Assembly (NCBI GenBank): GCA_963169765.1
Contig: CAUJEN010000048.1
Span: 1-64,000 of the forward strand
Source of the DNA: QWHO01 sp021404945
Lineage (GTDB): Bacteria > Vulcanimicrobiota > Xenobia > Xenobiales > QWHO01
DNA length: 64,000 nucleotides
Direction of reading: 5' to 3'
Shown: positions 61,234 through 64,000 of the stretch, piece after piece
How the letters are laid out: every line of letters begins with the position of its first letter
Numbering within the stretch: position 1 is the stretch's first letter
Notes under the pieces: model-generated
Told to the model about the DNA's origin: nothing
Seen by the model: only the letters and a program-made list of their open reading frames with translations
Database searches by the model: none
Position numbers and translations under genes: made by a program

Positions 61234-62286
61234 CTATCGGCTCGCCATACGGACCATTCGTCGAGCCTTCTTCCGCCGCTCCTTTCGGTTCAGCCCGCGC
61301 TCGCCCACCTCGAACAGGTCGGCCAGGTGGACGGCGACCTGCCGGCCGTCGGCCATCTCGACCACGAGGCGGGCCCCGGGCCGGAGGCCATGGGGATAGT
61401 CGGCTCGCTCCGAGAGGAGGCGGAGAAGCTCGAGCAGGTCCTGCAGCAGGGCGTGCTCGGCAGGCCCTGGCATTCCGCCGTGCGGGCACAGGACCAGGGG
61501 GACCAGATCGGACTCCTCGACCAGCGGGAAGTCATGTTCTTCAATCTCGTCCATCAGCTCGCTCGGAATGTCCTCAACGCAGCTGTAGGTAAAGCTGATA
61601 AGGTTGGATGCCTCAATCAGGTCCTGGTTCTGGTTGGCCAGGGCCAGGACCGCCGCCTGATCCAGATAGATGGAGAGTCCCCGCTCGATGTCGGCGGCTC
61701 CCATCACGCTGAAGGACAGCCCAGGGGTGAGCCCCTCCACTTGAAAGAGCAACTGGTCGTCGATTCCCTGCTCCCACGGGGCCAGGTCCCACAGGGCGCG
61801 CGCTTCCGCGAACAGTCGACGGACCTGCTCGACGGTTACGCCGGGGGGCCGGAGGTAGGTGAGGGTCGGACCGAACAGGGAGTCTTCGATCTCCCGAAAG
61901 ACAGGTAGGAGAGCCTCCGGGTCTGGCAGCGCGGTGACCTGGATGCCGAGGCGGCTCAAGGGCGGACCGAGGGCCTGGACCAGCTCCGGACGGACGGCCA
62001 CCGTCTGCGGACGACAGGGCCTGACTTTGGGCTCGCTGGTCAGGATCGCCTCCTCGAGACTCTCGAGCACCACCTCGACGGTGGACCGGTCGGTGTCGTA
62101 AGGTCCGGCTGAGCGCAGGAGGCCCGAATGCGCCTCCTGCCACAGGGAGAGCCCGTAGCGGGCTTCTCCTGCGATGGCGTCCAGGGGCTGAAAGTCCCCC
62201 AGCCAGAGGGCTCCCGCCCGCTGGGGAGTCTGGAGCAGGCGAGCCTCCACTTCGGGTTGCAGCTGACATTCCGGTGAATTGCTCAT
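61234..62286 (-). CDS. Uncharacterised acidic protein in the defence island
   Basis: 350 residues, ATG 62286 with AGGAG seven bases upstream (GAGGAGACCGATC). The protein is acidic, Leu-rich and mixed alpha/beta, for example EDSLFGPTLTYLRPPG and ELLRLLSERADYPHG, ending in a strongly basic tail (LNRKERRKKARRMVR). The second half has a stretch (GARLVVEMADGRQVAVHLAD) that looks like a small beta domain. It follows another uncharacterised leftward gene by 25 bases, so the two form an operon. I recognise no family with confidence. Confidence 0.6.
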   Translation of the reverse strand: MSNSPECQLQPEVEARLLQTPQRAGALWLGDFQPLDAIAGEARYGLSLWQEAHSGLLRSAGPYDTDRSTVEVVLESLEEAILTSEPKVRPCRPQTVAVRPELVQALGPPLSRLGIQVTALPDPEALLPVFREIEDSLFGPTLTYLRPPGVTVEQVRRLFAEARALWDLAPWEQGIDDQLLFQVEGLTPGLSFSVMGAADIERGLSIYLDQAAVLALANQNQDLIEASNLISFTYSCVEDIPSELMDEIEEHDFPLVEESDLVPLVLCPHGGMPGPAEHALLQDLLELLRLLSERADYPHGLRPGARLVVEMADGRQVAVHLADLFEVGERGLNRKERRKKARRMVRMASR

Positions 62287-62311
62287 GATCGGTCTCCTCA
62301 TGCGTTTTCTT

Positions 62312-63124
62312 TCAGGCACAGCTCGTCTCGTAGAGGGCGGTCTCCATCCGGGTGATGGAGCGACGAGCCTGCGTCAACTGTTGCCGCACAGCGCCGACAT
62401 CGGGGTCTGAGGACGATAGTGACGCCAGTTGTGCCGCTGCGCGTATCAGCGAGAACGCGGCGCTTTGAGCCGGGGAGCTCCCGCCGCGGAGCTTCTCGGT
62501 CGCGTCCAGGATCGAGCGCAGGACCGGCCCGAAGTCAGTCGCGTGCGGGAGCTGGCGGGGCCTGGGCGGCTGCGGCTCTAGCCCAAGACTGTGAATGATC
62601 TCGCCTCGTCTGCGGGCCAGAGCATAGTCTTCGGCGGCGTGCCGACGGGCTCCGCCGCCAAAATGAACGTTGGACAGGCTGAGGAAGCCGTCGTAGGTGA
62701 TCCGGTCCTCAAAGGGGAGCAGGGTGGTCTGGATGCAGGCCGGGCACTGCCCGCAGAGCAGATCCTGGAGGGGCTGGGTCAGACCCTGCACGCAGTAAAA
62801 CCGGTACGGCTTTCCTCCGCCGAGGATGGCTCCCTTCCTCAGATAGCGGTGAACGAGGAATGAGGCCCGGATGAATCCCCTCCACGAGCCGACGAGCTCC
62901 AGCGCGCGCCCGCCAAGCCGGTCCGGATTCTCCTGGTGGTATGCCGCGATCCACTCAGGGCTCTCGAAGAGCCTGGTTCGCAGAGGCGCGAGCTGCTCGG
63001 GCGACAGCCGCGTGGACTCGAAGTCGTCGGGCAGATCCAGGACTCTGAGGTGCCGGTTGAGATACCGATCCAGACCGCCGAGCAGCTGGAGGACGAGTTG
63101 TCGGTCGGGGGGTGAGAGAATCAC
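62312..63124 (-). CDS. Uncharacterised protein, first of a leftward pair
   Basis: 270 residues from GTG 63124, with AAGGAG eight bases upstream. A CxxC-x-C arrangement (LLCGQCPACIQTT) near residues 122-134 may bind a metal. DRITYDGFLSLSNVHFGGG follows, a conserved-looking beta stretch. The N-terminal third is helical and charged; the C-terminal third is helical and Ser/Gln-rich. Its stop lies 25 bases before the next leftward gene. No family recognised. Confidence 0.6.
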   Translation of the reverse strand: MILSPPDRQLVLQLLGGLDRYLNRHLRVLDLPDDFESTRLSPEQLAPLRTRLFESPEWIAAYHQENPDRLGGRALELVGSWRGFIRASFLVHRYLRKGAILGGGKPYRFYCVQGLTQPLQDLLCGQCPACIQTTLLPFEDRITYDGFLSLSNVHFGGGARRHAAEDYALARRRGEIIHSLGLEPQPPRPRQLPHATDFGPVLRSILDATEKLRGGSSPAQSAAFSLIRAAAQLASLSSSDPDVGAVRQQLTQARRSITRMETALYETSCA

Positions 63125-63200
63125 GGGTCGAGCTCCTTGGGAAGGTACTGTGAGAGGAATTCAAGTCGGCGGGTGGAGCACCTCCAGAACGGTTGTTCTG

Positions 63201-63332
63201 AAGTGGGCGCTTGCGTCCAGGGTATTACACTGGAGCGGGAAGGTTTGTTTGGCAGGGATACCTGTCGAAGGCCGGCCCACGAGCCCTGGCTCGATCAGAG
63301 GGATCGAGGTGCTCAGGTGGCGCGAGCGGATC
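63201..63332. repeat. ietA leader repeat, copy 2 (truncated)
   Basis: This matches 41259-41390, the leader and start of ietA. Here the frame is GTG then codons for A-R-A-D-Q and a TGA stop. No ATPase or protease sequence follows. About 200 bases later comes the flank found downstream of ietS. Confidence 0.85.
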
Positions 63333-63534
63333 AGTGATCTGGCAAGGCCCCGGAAGCGCTGGAGAGCACTTGGACCGACCGACTCAATCGGGAAAGCTCC
63401 GGGGAATAGCTCTTTCAACGCACGAACGGCCGCCGTCGCCTCGGGCGGGCAGCTTCTGGACGACCTGAAGCGACCAGCAGCGAAGCAGACCCAGGCAGCG
63501 GAAATTGTGCCCAGTCCTTGGGCATTGGAAACCT

Positions 63535-63881
63535 GCCGGCCAGGCGAGGCCGGCCCGGGCTGCGCGACAGGAAGCCGAGGATCGCTTCGAGAAAGATGAA
63601 ACATTCTCAACGTGGCGAAGGAGCGCAGAAGGATGCAGTTCATCAAGCCGGAGGAGCTCAAGGTCCGTGCCCAGATCAAGGAGCGCTTCTTGGATGCCGT
63701 GAAGCAGTCTGGATCGGGTCGCCGGGCCAGCGCTCTCGTAGCGGCCCTTCGCAAGCAGACCGATGCTCCGGAAATCAAGATTCAGTCCGTTTTTCTGCAG
63801 CTTCTCGACGAGGGAAAGATAACCGTTGGCCAGGATCTGCTCGTGCGCCTGGCACCCCACGCGCTCGAAACTGAAGAACAC
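63535..63881. repeat. Post-ietS flank plus small-gene block, copy 2
   Basis: 63535-63600 matches 44912-44978 (downstream of ietS). From 63566 the sequence also matches 59195-59507 (leader and small gene). The three places share GAAGCCGAGG- and CGAGAAAGATGAA-like segments. Confidence 0.8.
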
Positions 63882-64000
63882 CCATATCAGCGAGAGCACG
63901 GCTCGAGTTCAGGACCCCCTGTCCGCCAGTCCCACGTCGGGACAAGCCCTGCGCGGGCCGCTGGGAACCTGTCGTTGAACCTCAGCCCCGGCAGCATTGA
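63633..64000 (+). CDS. Second copy of the small duplicated protein, runs off the window
   Basis: The frame opens at ATG 63633 (AAGGAG ten bases upstream) and stays open for at least 122 codons to the window edge. Residues 1-74 are nearly identical to the 59262 protein (MQFIKPEELKVRAQIKER start; VFLQLLDEGKITVG), with Arg-to-Gln and His-to-Gln type changes. After LVRLAP the tails diverge: this copy continues with a Ser/Pro/Gly-rich stretch instead of the basic tail, and is longer. Tail swap after a conserved head suggests recombination or domain exchange. Confidence 0.7.
   Translation, partial: MQFIKPEELKVRAQIKERFLDAVKQSGSGRRASALVAALRKQTDAPEIKIQSVFLQLLDEGKITVGQDLLVRLAPHALETEEHPYQREHGSSSGPPVRQSHVGTSPARAAGNLSLNLSPGSI

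Overview
The window is high-GC bacterial DNA, gene-dense on both strands, with many ATGA-type overlaps and GTG or TTG starts. I saw no rRNA or tRNA, so I cannot name the phylum. CHASE2 and AAA/TPR class III cyclases, a HlyD/MacB exporter, a modified-fatty-acid cluster and a major-vault-protein homologue point to a large-genome, environmentally complex bacterium. This is inference only.

Region 1 (1-27.3 kb) looks like ordinary chromosome with some uncommon content. It holds: (a) the start of an ABC permease with its HlyD-type adaptor, then a divergent lipid-modification cluster (desaturase, DUF1365-cyclopropane synthase fusion, FAD oxidoreductase, DUF1295 membrane enzyme, second SAM methyltransferase); (b) an amidohydrolase, an S51-like protein and a lipoprotein; (c) a leftward operon of a P-loop NTPase, a flavin-reductase-like protein, an M20 peptidase and an 820-residue bacterial homologue of eukaryotic major vault protein; (d) a CHASE2 adenylate cyclase with a secreted partner, followed by a 62-bp tandem array of hairpin-forming repeats; (e) a methyltransferase-like protein, a small protein, and a 1226-residue cyclase-cyclase-AAA-TPR protein laid out like eukaryotic soluble adenylyl cyclase.

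Region 2 (27.3-64 kb) reads as a defence island. Module A (27349-41231) has a BrxD-like ATPase, a 1183-residue unknown protein, a 1733-residue DEAD helicase with DUF1998-like end, and a PglW-like NERD/pseudokinase/kinase protein, but no BREX methylase, PglZ or BrxC. Module B (41375-44895) is an AAA ATPase plus subtilisin pair matching IetAS. Module C (45417-58980) is a tight rightward series of a papain-like protease, a GmrSD-like DUF262/HNH protein, a giant protein with two Hsp90-type ATPase domains, and a RapA-like SNF2 helicase. I do not recognise it as a named system, and it is the best novelty candidate with module A.

The right end (59-64 kb) is a mosaic: a small gene present twice in near-identical copies, a frameshifted dGTPase relic, a four-repeat Cys-rich protein, two uncharacterised leftward genes, and a scar in which the left and right flanks of the ietAS cassette lie about 200 bp apart without ietAS between them. 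Module exchange by recombination between shared flanks is the simplest reading.
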